Shown: positions 1 to 11,669 of the stretch, in pieces
Numbering within the stretch: the first letter of the stretch is position 1
How the letters are laid out: each line of letters opens with the position of its first letter
NCBI GenBank assembly: GCA_037893245.1
Contig: JBAIAA010000453.1
Location: 1 to 64,000 of the forward strand
Direction of reading: 5' to 3'
DNA: 64,000 nt
From: Crossaster papposus
Lineage: Eukaryota; Echinodermata; Asteroidea; Velatida; Solasteridae
Notes under the pieces: generated by a model
What the model was told of the DNA's origin: nothing
The model's input: only the letters and a program-made list of their open reading frames with translations
The model's database searches: none
Made by a program: the position numbers and the translations under genes

Positions 1-50
1 GTTAGAGTTAGCGTTAGAGTTAGCGTTAGCGTTAGAGTTAGCGTTAGTTA
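1..50 (+). repeat. Telomere-like hexamer block, cut by the window edge
   Basis: Alternating hexamers GTTAGA and GTTAGC, read as TTAGAG and TTAGCG. The 50 bases match the last 50 bases of the four complete blocks downstream, so this is the right-hand end of a fifth block. Confidence 0.9.
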
Positions 51-2419
51 CCGTCCTTCCGTCCATCCTTCCTTCCTTCCGTCCTTCCGTCCTTCCGTCC
101 TTCCGTCCATCTTTCGTCCATCTTCCGTCCTTCCGTCCTTCCGTCCTTCCGTCTGTTCTTTCGTCCATCCGTCCATCCGTCCTTCTGTCCTTCCGTCCTT
201 CCGTCCTTCCGTCCTTCCGTCCTTCCGTCCTTCCGTCCTTCCGTCCTTCCGTCCTTCCGTCCTTCCGTCCTTCCGTCCTTCCGTCCTTCCGTCCGTTCTT
301 CCGTCCATCCGTCCTTCCTTCCGTCCTTCCTTCCTTCCGTCCTTCCTTCCTTCCTTCCTTCCTTCCGTCCTTCCGTCCTTCCGTCCTTCCGTCCTTCCGT
401 CCTTCCGTCCTTCCGTCCTTCCGTCCTTCCTTCCATCTTCCGTCCTTCCGTCTGTCCTTCCGTCCTTCCGTCCTTCCGTCCCTCCGTCCATCTTCCGTCC
501 TTCCGTCTGTCCTTCCGTCTGTCCTTCCGTCCATCCTTCCGTCCATCCTTCCGTCCATCCTTCCGTCCTTCCGTCCTTCCGTCCTTCCGTCCATCCTTCC
601 GTCCGTCCTTCCGTCCTATCCTCCTTCCTTCCGTCCTCCCCTCCGTCCTTCCTTCCGTCCTTCCGTCCTTCTTCCGTCCTTCCTTCCATCTTCCGTCCTT
701 CCGTCCTTCCGTCCTTCCGACCTTCCGTCCTTCCGCCTCTCCGTCCTTCCGTCCTTCCGTCCTTCCGTCCTTCCGTCCTTCCGTCCTTCCGTCCTTCCGT
801 CCTTCCGTCCTTCCGTCCTTCCGTCCTTCCGTCCTTCCGTCCCTCCGTCCATCTTCCGTCCTTCCGTCTGTCCTTCCGTCCGTCCTTCCGTCCATCCTTC
901 CGTCCATCCTTCCGTCCATCCTTCCGTCCGTACTTCCGTACTTCCGTCCTTCCTTCCATCTTCCGTCCTTCCTTCCGTCCTTCCGTCCTTCCTTCCGTCC
1001 TTCCTTCCGTCCGTCCTTCCTCCCGTCCTTCCTCCCGTCCTTCCTTCCGTCCTTCCTTCCGTCCTTCCTTCCTTCCGTCCTTCCGTCTTTCCGTCCTTCC
1101 GTCCTTCCGTCCTTCCGTCCTTCCGTCCTTCCGTCCTTCCGTCCTTCCGTCCTTCCGTCCTTCCGTCCTTCCGTCCTTCCGTCCTTCCGTCCTTCCGTCC
1201 TTCCGTCCTTCCGTCCTTCCGTCCTTCCGTCCTTCCGTCCTTCCGTCCTTCCTTCCTTCCGTCCTTCCGTCCTTCCGTCCTTCCGTCCTTCCGTCCTTCC
1301 GTCCTTCCGTCCTTCCGTCCTTCCGTCCTTCCGTCCTTCCGTCCTTCCGTCCTTCCGTCCTTCCGTCCTTCCGTCCTTCCGTCCTTCCGTCCTTCCGTCC
1401 TTCCGTCCTTCCGTCCTTCCGTCCTTCCGTCCCTCCGTCCCTCCGTCCATCTTCCGTCCTTCCGTCTGTCCTTCCGTCTGTCCTTCCGTCCATCCTTCCG
1501 TCCATCCTTCCGTCCTTCTTCCGTCCTTCCGTCCTTCCGTCCTTCCGTCCTTCCGTCCTTCCGTCCTTCCGTCCTTCCGTCCTTCCGTCCTTCCGTCCTT
1601 CCGTCCTTCCGTACTTCCGTCCTTCCTTCCATCTTCCGTCCTTCCTTCCGTCCTTCCGTCCTTCCTTCCGTCCTTCCTTCCGTCCGTCCGTCCTTCCTTC
1701 CGTCCTTCCTTCCGTCCTTCCTTCCGTCCTTCCTTCCTTCCGTCCTTCCGTCTTTCCGTCCTTCCGTCCTTCCGTCCTTCCGTCCTTCCGTCCTTCCGTC
1801 CTTCCGTCCTTCCGTCCTTCCGTCTGTCCTTCCTTCTTTCCTTCCGTCCTTCCGTCCTTCCGTCCTTCCTTCCTTCCTTCCTTCCTTCCGTCCTTCCGTC
1901 CTTCCGTCCTTCCTTCCGTCCTTCCGTCCTTCTGTCCTTCCTTCCGTCCTTCCTTCCGTCCTTCCTTCTTTCCGTCCTCTAGTCCATCCTTCCTTCCTTC
2001 CTTCCATCTTCCGTCCTTTCGTCCTTTCGTCCTTTCGTCCTTTCGTCCTTTCGTCCTTTCGTCCTTTCGTCCTTTCGTCCTTTCGTCCTTTCGTCCTTTC
2101 GTCCTTTCGTCCTTTCGTCCTTTCGTCCTTTCGTCCTTTCGTCCTTTCGTCCTTTCGTCCTTTCGTCCTTTCGTCCTTTCGTCCTTTCGTCCTTTCGTCC
2201 TTTCGTCCTTCCGTCCTTTCGTCCTTTCGTCCTTCCGTCCTTCCGTCCTTCCGTCCTTCCGTCCTTCCGTCCTTCCGTCCTTCCGTCCTTCCGTCCTTCC
2301 GTCCTTCCGTCCTTCCGTCCTTCCGTCCTTCCGTCCTTCCGTCCCTCCGTCCTACCGTCCATCTTCCGTCCTTCCGTCCATCTTCCGTCTGTCCTTCCGT
2401 CCATCCTTCCGTCCTATCG

Positions 2420-2553
2420 GTTAGCGTTAGAGTTAGCGTTAGAGTTAGCGTTAGAGTTAGCGTTAGAGTTAGCGTTAGAGTTAGCGTTAGAGTTAGCGTT
2501 AGAGTTAGAGTTAGCGTTAGAGTTAGCGTTAGCGTTAGAGTTAGCGTTAGTTA
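2420..2553 (+). repeat. Telomere-like hexamer block, 134 bp
   Basis: About 22 hexamers of TTAGCG and TTAGAG in a fixed order, including one doubled GTTAGA and one doubled GTTAGC. The block differs from metazoan TTAGGG at one position per hexamer; no TTAGGG is present. It is entered from the sequence CCGTCCTATCG and left through CCGTCCTTCCGTCCATCC. By eye it is identical to the blocks at 6785, 11536 and 18367. Confidence 0.93.
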
Positions 2554-5500
2554 CCGTCCTTCCGTCCATCCTTCCTTCCTTCCGTCCTTCCGTCCTTCCG
2601 TCCTTCCGTCCATCTTTCGTCCATCTTCCGTCCTTCCGTCCTTCCGTCCTTCCGTCTGTTCTTTCGTCCATCCGTCCATCCGTCCTTCCGTCCTTCCGTC
2701 CTTCCGTCCTTCCGTCCTTCCGTCCTTCCGTCCTTCCGTCCTTCCGTCCTTCCGTCCTTCCGTCCTTCCGTCCTTCCGTCCGTTCTTCCGTCCATCCGTC
2801 CTTCCTTCCGTCCTTCCTTCCTTCCGTCCTTCCTTCCTTCCTTCCTTCCTTCCGTCCTTCCGTCCTTCCGTCCTTCCGTCCTTCCGTCCTTCCGTCCTTC
2901 CGTCCTTCCGTCCTTCCTTCCATCTTCCGTCCTTCCGTCTGTCCTTCCGTCCTTCCGTCCTTCCGTCCCTCCGTCCATCTTCCGTCCTTCCGTCTGTCCT
3001 TCCGTCTGTCCTTCCGTCCATCCTTCCGTCCATCCTTCCGTCCATCCTTCCGTCCTTCCGTCCTTCCGTCCTTCCGTCCATCCTTCCGTCCGTCCTTCCG
3101 TCCTATCGTCCTTCCTTCCGTCCTCCCCTCCGTCCTTCCTTCCGTCCTTCCGTCCTTCTTCCGTCCTTCCTTCCATCTTCCGTCCTTCCGTCCTTCCGTC
3201 CTTCCGACCTTCCGTCCTTCCGCCTCTCCGTCCTTCCGTCCTTCCGTCCTTCCGTCCTTCCGTCCTTCCGTCCTTCCGTCCTTCCGTCCTTCCGTCCTTC
3301 CGTCCTTCCGTCCCTCCGTCCATCTTCCGTCCTTCCGTCTGTCCTTCCGTCCGTCCTTCCGTCCATCCTTCCGTCCATCCTTCCGTCCATCCTTCCGTCC
3401 GTACTTCCGTACTTCCGTCCTTCCTTCCATCTTCCGTCCTTCCTTCCGTCCTTCCGTCCTTCCTTCCGTCCTTCCTTCCGTCCGTCCGTCCGTCCTTCCT
3501 CCCGTCCTTCCTTCCGTCCTTCCTTCTGTCCTTCCTTCCTTCCGTCCTTCCGTCTTTCCGTCCTTCCGTCCTTCCGTCCTTCCGTCCTTCCGTCCTTCCG
3601 TCCTTCCGTCCTTCCGTCCTTCCGTCCTTCCGTCCTTCCGTCCTTCCGTCCTTCCGTCTGTCCTTCCTTCCTTCCTTCCGTCCTTCCGTCCTTCCGTCCT
3701 TCCGTCTGTCCTTCCTTCCTTCCTTCCTTCCTTCCGTCCTTCCGTCCTTCCGTCCTTCCTTCCGTCCTACCGTCCTTCCGTCCTTCTGTCCTTCCTTCCG
3801 TCCTTCCTTCCGTCCTTCCTTCCTTCCGTCCTCCAGTCCATCCTTCCTTCCTTCCTTCCATCTTCCGTCCTTTCGTCCTTTCGTCCTTCCGTCCTTCCAT
3901 CTTCCGTCCTTCTGTCTGTCCTTCCGTCCGTCCGTCCTTCCGTCCTATCGTCCTTCTTCCGTCCTTCCTTCCATCTTCCGTCCTTCCTTCCATCTTCCGT
4001 CCTTCCTTCCATCTTCCGTCCTTCCTTCCATCTTCCGTCCTTCCTTCTATCTTCCGTCCTTCCGTCCTTCCGTCCTTCCGTCCTTCCGTCCTTCCGTCCT
4101 TCCGTCCTTCCGTCCTTCCGTCCTTCCGTCCTTCCGTCCTTCCGTCCTTCCGTCTGTTCTTTCGTCCATCCGTCCATCCGTCCTTCCGTCCTTCCGTCCT
4201 TCCGTCCTTCCGTCCTTCCGTCCTTCCGTCCTTCCGTCCTTCCGTCCTTCCGTCCTTCCGTCCTTCCGTCCTTCCGTCCGTTCTTCCGTCCATCCGTCCT
4301 TCCTTCCGTCCTTCATTCCTTCCTTCCGTCCTTCCGTCCTTCCGTCCTTCCGTCCTTCCGTCATTCCGTCCTTCCGTCCTTCCGTCCTTCCTTCCATCTT
4401 CCGTCCTTCCGTCTGTCCTTCCGTCCCTCCGTCCATCTTCCGTCCTTCCGTCTGTCCTTCCGTCTGTCCTTCCGTCCATCCTTCCGTCCATCCTTCCGTC
4501 CATCCTTCCGTCCTTCCGTCCTATCGTCCTTCCTTCCGTTCTTCCTTCCGTCCTTCCTTCCGTCCTTCCGTCCTTCTTCCGTCCTTCCTTCCATCTTCCG
4601 TCCTTCCTTCCATCTTCCGTCCTTCCGTCCTTCCGTCCTTCCGTCCTTCCGTCCTTCCGTCCTTCCGTCCTTCCGTCCTTCCGTCCTTCCGTCCTTCCGT
4701 CCTTCCGTCCTTCCGTCCTTCCGTCCTTCCGTCCTTCCGTCCTTCCGTCCCTCCGTCCCTCCGTCCATCTTCCGTCCTTCCGTCTGTCCTTCCATCTGTC
4801 CTTCCGTCCATCCTTCCGTCCATCCTTCCGTCCGTACTTCCGTACTTCCGTCCTTCCTTCCATCTTCCGTCCTTCCTTCCGTCCATCCGTCCTTCCTTCC
4901 GTCCTTCCGTCCTTCCGTCTGTCCTTCCTTCCTTCCTTCCTTCCTTCCGTCCTTCCGTCCTTCCGTCCTTCCGTCCTTCCTTCCGTCCTTCCGTCCTTCC
5001 GTCCTTCTGTCCTTCCTTCCGTCCTTCCTTCCGTCCTTCCTTCCTTCCGTCCTCCAGTCCATCCTTCCTTCCTTCCTTCCATCTTCCGTCCTTTCGTCCT
5101 TTCGTCCTTCCGTCCTTCCATCTTCCGTCCTTCCTTCCGTCCTTCCGTCCTTCCTTCCGTCCTTCCGTCCTTCCGTCCGTCCTTCCTTCCTTCCTTCCTT
5201 CCTTCCTTCCTTCCGTCCTTCCGTCCTTCCGTCCTTCCGTCCTTCCGTCCTTCCGTCCTTCCGTCCTTCCGTCCTTCCGTCCTTCCGTCCTTCCGTTCTT
5301 CCGTCCTTCCGTCCTTCCGTCCTTCCGTCCTTCCGTCCTTCCGTCCTTCCGTCCTTCCGTCCTTCCGTCCTTCCTTCCTTTCGTCCTTCCGTCCTTCCGT
5401 CCTTCCGTCCTTCCGTTCTTCCGTCCTTCCGTCCTTCCGTCCTTCCGTCCTTCCGTCCTTCCGTCCTTCCGTCCTTCCGTCCTTCCGTCCTTCCGTCCTT

Positions 5501-6784
5501 CCGTCCTTCCGTCCTTCCGTCCTTCCGTCCTTCCGTCCCTCCGTCCCTCCGTCCATCTTCCGTCCTTCCGTCTGTCCTTCCGTCTGTCCTTCCGTCCATC
5601 CTTCCGTCCATCCTTCCGTCCTTCTTCCGTCCTTCCGTCCTTCCGTCCTTCCGTCCTTCCGTCCTTCCGTCCTTCCGTCCTTCCGTTCTTCCGTCCTTCC
5701 GTCCTTCCGTCCTTCCGTCCTTCCGTCCTTCCGTCCTTCCGTCCTTCCGTCCTTCCGTCCCTCCGTCCCTCCGTCCATCTTCCGTCCTTCCGTCTGTCCT
5801 TCCGTCTGTCCTTCCGTCCATCCTTCCGTCCATCCTTCCGTCCGTACTTCCGTACTTCCGTCCTTCCTTCCATCTTCCGTCCTTCCTTCCGTCCTTCCGT
5901 CCTTCCTTCCGTCCTTCTTTCCGTCCGTCCGTCCTTCCTTCCGTCCTTCCTTCCGTCCTTCCTTCCGTCCTTCCTTCCGTCCTTCCTTCCTTCCGTCCTT
6001 CCGTCTTTCCGTCCTTCCGTCCTTCCGTCCTTCCGTCCTTCCGTCCTTCCGTCCTTCCGTCCTTCCGTCCTTCCGTCTGTCCTTCCTTCTTTCCTTCCGT
6101 CCTTCCGTCCTTCCGTCCTTCCTTCCTTCCTTCCTTCCTTCCGTCCTTCCGTCCTTCCGTCCTTCCTTCCGTCCTTCCGTCCTTCTGTCCTTCCTTCCGT
6201 CCTTCCTTCCGTCCTTCCTTCTTTCCGTCCTCTAGTCCATCCTTCCTTCCTTCCTTCCATCTTCCGTCCTTTCGTCCTTTCGTCCTTTCGTCCTTTCGTC
6301 CTTTCGTCCTTTCGTCCTTTCGTCCTTTCGTCCTTTCGTCCTTTCGTCCTTTCGTCCTTTCGTCCTTTCGTCCTTTCGTCCTTTCGTCCTTTCGTCCTTT
6401 CGTCCTTTCGTCCTTTCGTCCTTTCGTCCTTTCGTCCTTTCGTCCTTTCGTCCTTTCGTCCTTTTGTCCTTTTGTCCTTTTGTCCTTTTGTCCTTTCGTC
6501 CTTTCGTCCTTTCGTCCTTTCGTCCTTTCGTCCTTCCGTCCTTTCGTCCTTTCGTCCTTTCGTCCTTTCGTCCTTCCGTCCTTCCGTCCTTCCGTCCTTC
6601 CGTCCTTCCGTCCTTCCGTCCTTCCGTCCTTCCGTCCTTCCGTCCTTCCGTCCTTCCGTCCTTCCGTCCTTCCGTCCTTCCGTCCTTCCGTCCTTCCGTC
6701 CTTCCGTCCCTCCGTCCTACCGTCCATCTTCCGTCCTTCCGTCCATCTTCCGTCTGTCCTTCCGTCCATCCTTCCGTCCTATCG
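2420..6784. repeat. Satellite higher-order unit 1 (4365 bp)
   Basis: The unit runs from one telomere-like block to the next. Inside are CCGTCCTT runs broken by shared landmarks: CCATCTTCCGTCC stretches, a CCGTACTTCCGTACTT pair, and the CTAGTCCATCC or CCAGTCCATCC marker that precedes most TTTCGTCC runs. A homogeneous TTTCGTCC run lies at about 6267-6535, near the end of the unit. Confidence 0.85.
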
Positions 6785-6918
6785 GTTAGCGTTAGAGTTA
6801 GCGTTAGAGTTAGCGTTAGAGTTAGCGTTAGAGTTAGCGTTAGAGTTAGCGTTAGAGTTAGCGTTAGAGTTAGAGTTAGCGTTAGAGTTAGCGTTAGCGT
6901 TAGAGTTAGCGTTAGTTA
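6785..6918 (+). repeat. Telomere-like hexamer block, 134 bp
   Basis: Same length, hexamer order and flanks as the block at 2420-2553; start-to-start distance 4365 bp. Confidence 0.93.
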
Positions 6919-9900
6919 CCGTCCTTCCGTCCATCCTTCCTTCCTTCCGTCCTTCCGTCCTTCCGTCCTTCCGTCCATCTTTCGTCCATCTTCCGTCCTT
7001 CCATCTTCCGTCCTTCCGTCTGTTCTTTCGTCCATCCGTCCATCCGTCCTTCCGTCCTTCCGTCCTTCCGTCCTTCCGTCCTTCCGTCCTTCCGTCCTTC
7101 CGTCCTTCCGTCCTTCCGTCCTTCCGTCTTCCGTCCTTCCGTCCTTCCGTCCTTCCGTCCTTCCGTCCTTCCGTCCTTCCGTCCTTCCGTCCGTTCTTCC
7201 GTCCATCCGTCCTTCCTTCCGTCCTTCCTTCCTTCCTTCCGTCCTTCCTTCCTTCCTTCCTTCCTTCCGTCCTTCCGTCCTTCCGTCCTTCCGTCCTTCC
7301 GTCCTTCCGTCCTTCCGTCCTTCCGTCCTTCCTTCCATCTTCCGTCCTTCCGTCTGTCCTTCCGTCCTTCCGTCCTTCCGTCCCTCCGTCCATCTTCCGT
7401 CCTTCCGTCTGTCCTTCCGTCTGTCCTTCCGTCCATCCTTCCGTCCATCCTTCCGTCCATCCTTCCGTCCTTCCGTCCTTCCGTCCTTTCGTCCTTTCGT
7501 CCTTCCGTCCTTCCATCTTCCGTCCTTCCTTCCGTCCTTCCGTCCTTCCTTCCGTCCTTCCGTCCTTCCGTCCGTTCTTCCTTCCTTCCTTCCTTCCTTC
7601 CTTCCTTCCTTCCTTCCTTCCGTCCTTCCGTCCTTCCGTCCTTCCGTCCTTCCGTCCTTCCGTCCTTCCGTCCTTCCGTCCTTCCGTCCTTCCGTCCTTC
7701 CGTCCTTCCGTCCTTCCGTCCTTCCGTCCTTCCGCCCCTCCGTCCTTCCGTCCTTCCGTCCTTCCGTCCTTCCGTCCTTCCGTCCTTCCGTCCTTCCGTC
7801 CTTCCGTCCTTCCTTCCTTCCGTCCTTCCGTCCTTCCGTCCTTCCGTCCTTCCGTCCTTCCGTCCTTCCGTCCTTCCGTCCTTCCGTCCTTCCGTCCTTC
7901 CGTCCTTCCGTCCTTCCGTCCTTCCGTCCTTCCGTCCTTCCGTCCTTCCGTCCTTCCGTCCTTCCGTCCTTCCGTCCTTCCGTCCTTCCGTCCTTCCGTC
8001 CTTCCGTCCCTCCGTCCCTCCGTCCCTCCGTCCTTCCGTCCTTCCGTCCTTCCGTCCTTCCGTCCTTCCGTCCTTCCGTCCTTCCGTCCTTCCGTCCTTC
8101 CGTCCTTCCGTCCTTCCGTCCTTCCGTCCTTCCTTCCATCTTCCGTCCTTCCGTCTGTCCTTCCGTCCTTCCGTCCTTCCGTCCCTCCGTCCATCTTCCG
8201 TCCTTCCGTCCGTCCTTCCGTCCTTCCTTCCGTCCTTCCGTCCTTCCGTCCTTCCTTCCGTCCTTCCGTCCTTCTGTCCTTCCTTCCGTCCTTCCTTCCG
8301 TCCTTCCTTCTTTCCGTCCTCTAGTCCATCCTTCCTTCCTTCCTTCCATCTTCCGTCCTTTCGTCCTTTCGTCCTTTCGTCCTTTCGTCCTTTCGTCCTT
8401 TCGTCCTTTCGTCCTTTCGTCCTTTCGTCCTTTCGTCCTTTCGTCCTTTCGTCCTTTCGTCCTTTCGTCCTTTCGTCCTTTCGTCCTTTCGTCCTTTCGT
8501 CCTTTCGTCCTTTCGTCCTTTCGTCCTTCGTCCTTTCGTCCTTTCGTCCTTTCGTCCTTTCGTCCTTTCGTCCTTTCGTCCTTTCGTCCTTTCGTCCTTT
8601 CGTCCTTCCGTCCTTCCGTCCTTCCGTCCTTCCGTCCTTCCTTCCATCTTCCGTCCTTCCGTCTGTCCTTCCGTCCTTCCGTCCTTCCGTCCCTCCGTCC
8701 ATCTTCCGTCCTTCCGTCTGTCCTTCCGTCTGTCCTTCCGTCCATCCTTCCGTCCATCCTTCCGTCCATCCTTCCGTCCTTCCGTCCTTCCGTCCTTCCG
8801 TCCATCCTTCCGTCCGTCCTTCCGTCCTATCGTCCTTCCTTCCGTCCTCCCCTCCGTCCTTCCTTCCGTCCTTCCGTCCTTCTTCCGTCCTTCCTTCCAT
8901 CTTCCGTCCTTCCGTCCTTCCGTCCTTCCGACCTTCCGTCCTTCCGCCTCTCCGTCCTTCCGTCCTTCCGTCCTTCCGTCCTTCCGTCCTTCCGTCCTTC
9001 CGTCCTTCCGTCCTTCCGTCCTTCCGTCCTTCCGTCCTTCCGTCCCTCCGTCCATCTTCCGTCCTTCCGTCTGTCCTTCCGTCCGTCCTTCCGTCCATCC
9101 TTCCGTCCATCCTTCCGTCCATCCTTCCGTCCGTACTTCCGTACTTCCGTCCTTCCTTCCATCTTCCGTCCTTCCTTCCGTCCTTCCGTCCTTCCTTCCG
9201 TCCTTCCTTCCGTCCGTCCGTCCGTCCTTCCTCCCGTCCTTCCTTCCGTCCTTCCTTCCGTCCTTCCTTCCTTCCGTCCTTCCGTCTTTCCGTCCTTCCG
9301 TCCTTCCGTCCTTCCGTCCTTCCGTCCTTCCGTCCTTCCGTCCTTCCGTCCTTCCGTCCTTCCGTCCTTCCGTCCTTCCGTCTGTCCTTCCTTCCTTCCT
9401 TCCGTCCTTCCGTCCTTCCGTCCTTCCGTCTGTCCTTCCTTCCTTCCTTCCTTCCTTCCGTCCTTCCGTCCTTCCGTCCTTCCTTCCGTCCTTCCGTCCT
9501 TCCGTCCTTCTGTCCTTCCTTCCGTCCTTCCTTCCGTCCTTCCTTCCTTCCGTCCTCCAGTCCATCCTTCCTTCCTTCCTTCCATCTTCCGTCCTTTCGT
9601 CCTTTCGTCCTTCCGTCCTTCCATCTTCCGTCCTTCTGTCTGTCCTTCCGTCCGTCCGTCCTTCCGTCCTATCGTCCTTCTTCCGTCCTTCCTTCCATCT
9701 TCCGTCCTTCCTTCCATCTTCCGTCCTTCCGTCCTTCCGTCCTTCCGTCCTTCCGTCCTTCTGTCCTTCCGTCCTTCCGTCCTTCCGTCCTTCCGTCCTT
9801 CCGTCCCTCCGTCCCTCCGTCCATCTTCCGTCCTTCCGTCTGTCCTTCCATCTGTCCTTCCGTCCATCCTTCCGTCCATCCTTCCGTCCGTACTTCCGTA

Positions 9901-10350
9901 CTTCCGTCCTTCCTTCCATCTTCCGTCCTTCCTTCCGTCCATCCGTCCTTCCTTCCGTCCTTCCGTCCTTCCGTCTGTCCTTCCTTCCTTCCTTCCTTCC
10001 TTCCGTCCTTCCGTCCTTCCGTCCTTCCGTCCTTCCTTCCGTCCTTCCGTCCTTCCGTCCTTCTGTCCTTCCTTCCGTCCTTCCTTCCGTCCTTCCTTCC
10101 TTCCGTCCTCCAGTCCATCCTTCCTTCCTTCCTTCCATCTTCCGTCCTTTCGTCCTTTCGTCCTTCCGTCCTTCCATCTTCCGTCCTTCCTTCCGTCCTT
10201 CCGTCCTTCCTTCCGTCCTTCCGTCCGTCCGTCCTTCCTTCCTTCCTTCCGTCCTTCCGTCCTTCCGTCCTTCCGTCCTTCCGTCCTTCCGTCCTTCCGT
10301 CCTTCCGTCCTTCCGTCCTTCCGTCCTTCCGTCCTTCCGTCCTTCCGTCC

Positions 10351-10411
10351 TTACGTCCTTACGTCCTTACGTCCTTACGTCCTTACGTCCTTACGTCCTT
10401 ACGTCCTTACG
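10351..10411. repeat. Private ACGTCCTT patch
   Basis: Eight consecutive octamers read TACGTCCT instead of TCCGTCCT. The variant appears as a run only here in the array. Confidence 0.9.
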
Positions 10412-11535
10412 TCCTTCCGTCCTTCCGTCCTTCCGTCCTTCCGTCCTTCCTTCCTTCCGTCCTTCCGTCCTTCCGTCCTTCCGTCCTTCCGTCCTTCCGT
10501 CCTTCCGTCCTTCCGTCCTTCCGTCCTTCCGTCCTTCCGTCCTTCCGTCCTTCCGTCCTTTCGTCCTTTCGTCCTTCCGTCCTTCCGTCCTTCCGTCCTT
10601 CCGTCCTTCCGTCCTTCCGTCCTTCCGTCCCTCCGTCCCTCCGTCCCTCCGTCCATCTTCCGTCCTTCCGTCTGTCCTTCCGTCTGTCCTTCCGTCCATC
10701 CTTCCGTCCATCCTTCCGTCCGTACTTCCGTACTTCCGTCCTTCCTTCCATCTTCCGTCCTTCCTTCCGTCCTTCCGTCCTTCCTTCCGTCCTTCCTTCC
10801 GTCCGTCCGTCCTTCCTTCCGTCCTTCCTTCCGTCCTTCCTTCCGTCCTTCCTTCCTTCCGTCCTTCCGTCCTTCCGTCCTTCCGTCCTTCCGTCCTTCC
10901 GTCCTTCCGTCCTTCCGTCCTTCCGTCTGTCCTTCCTTCTTTCCTTCCGTCCTTCCGTCATTCCGTCCTTCCTTTCTTCCTTCCTTCCTTCCGTCCTTCC
11001 GTCCTTCCGTCCTTCCTTCCATCCTTCCGTCCTTCTGTCCTTCCTTCCGTCCTTCCTTCCGTCCTTCCTTCTTTCCGTCCTCTAGTCCATCCTTCCTTCC
11101 TTCCTTCCATCTTCCGTCCTTTCGTCCTTTCGTCCTTTCGTCCTTTCGTCCTTTCGTCCTTTCGTCCTTTCGTCCTTTCGTCCTTTCGTCCTTTCGTCCT
11201 TTCGTCCTTTCGTCCTTTCGTCCTTTCGTCCTTTCGTCCTTTCGTCCTTTCGTCCTTTCGTCCTTTCGTCCTTTCGTCCTTTCGTCCTTTCGTCCTTTCG
11301 TCCTTTCGTCCTTTCGTCCTTTCGTCCTTTCGTCCTTCCGTCCTTTCGTCCTTTCGTCCTTTCGTCCTTTCGTCCTTCCGTCCTTCCGTCCTTCCGTCCT
11401 TCCGTCCTTCCGTCCTTCCGTCCTTCCGTCCTTCCGTCCTTCCGTCCTTCCGTCCTTCCGTCCTTCCGTCCTTCCGTCCTTCCGTCCTTCCGTCCATCTT
11501 CCGTCTGTCCTTCCGTCCATCCTTCCGTCCTATCG

Positions 11536-11669
11536 GTTAGCGTTAGAGTTAGCGTTAGAGTTAGCGTTAGAGTTAGCGTTAGAGTTAGCGTTAGAGTTAG
11601 CGTTAGAGTTAGCGTTAGAGTTAGAGTTAGCGTTAGAGTTAGCGTTAGCGTTAGAGTTAGCGTTAGTTA
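11536..11669 (+). repeat. Telomere-like hexamer block, 134 bp
   Basis: Same length, hexamer order and flanks as the other blocks; start-to-start distance from the previous block 4751 bp. Confidence 0.93.

Larger units (their letters stand above)
6785..11535. repeat. Satellite higher-order unit 2 (4751 bp)
   Basis: Same landmarks as unit 1, but longer. It has TTTCGTCC runs at about 8357-8604 and 11118-11337 and a private ACGTCCTT patch at 10351-10411. Its first 600 bp closely parallel units 1 and 3, so units share a common start and differ in internal amplification. Confidence 0.85.
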
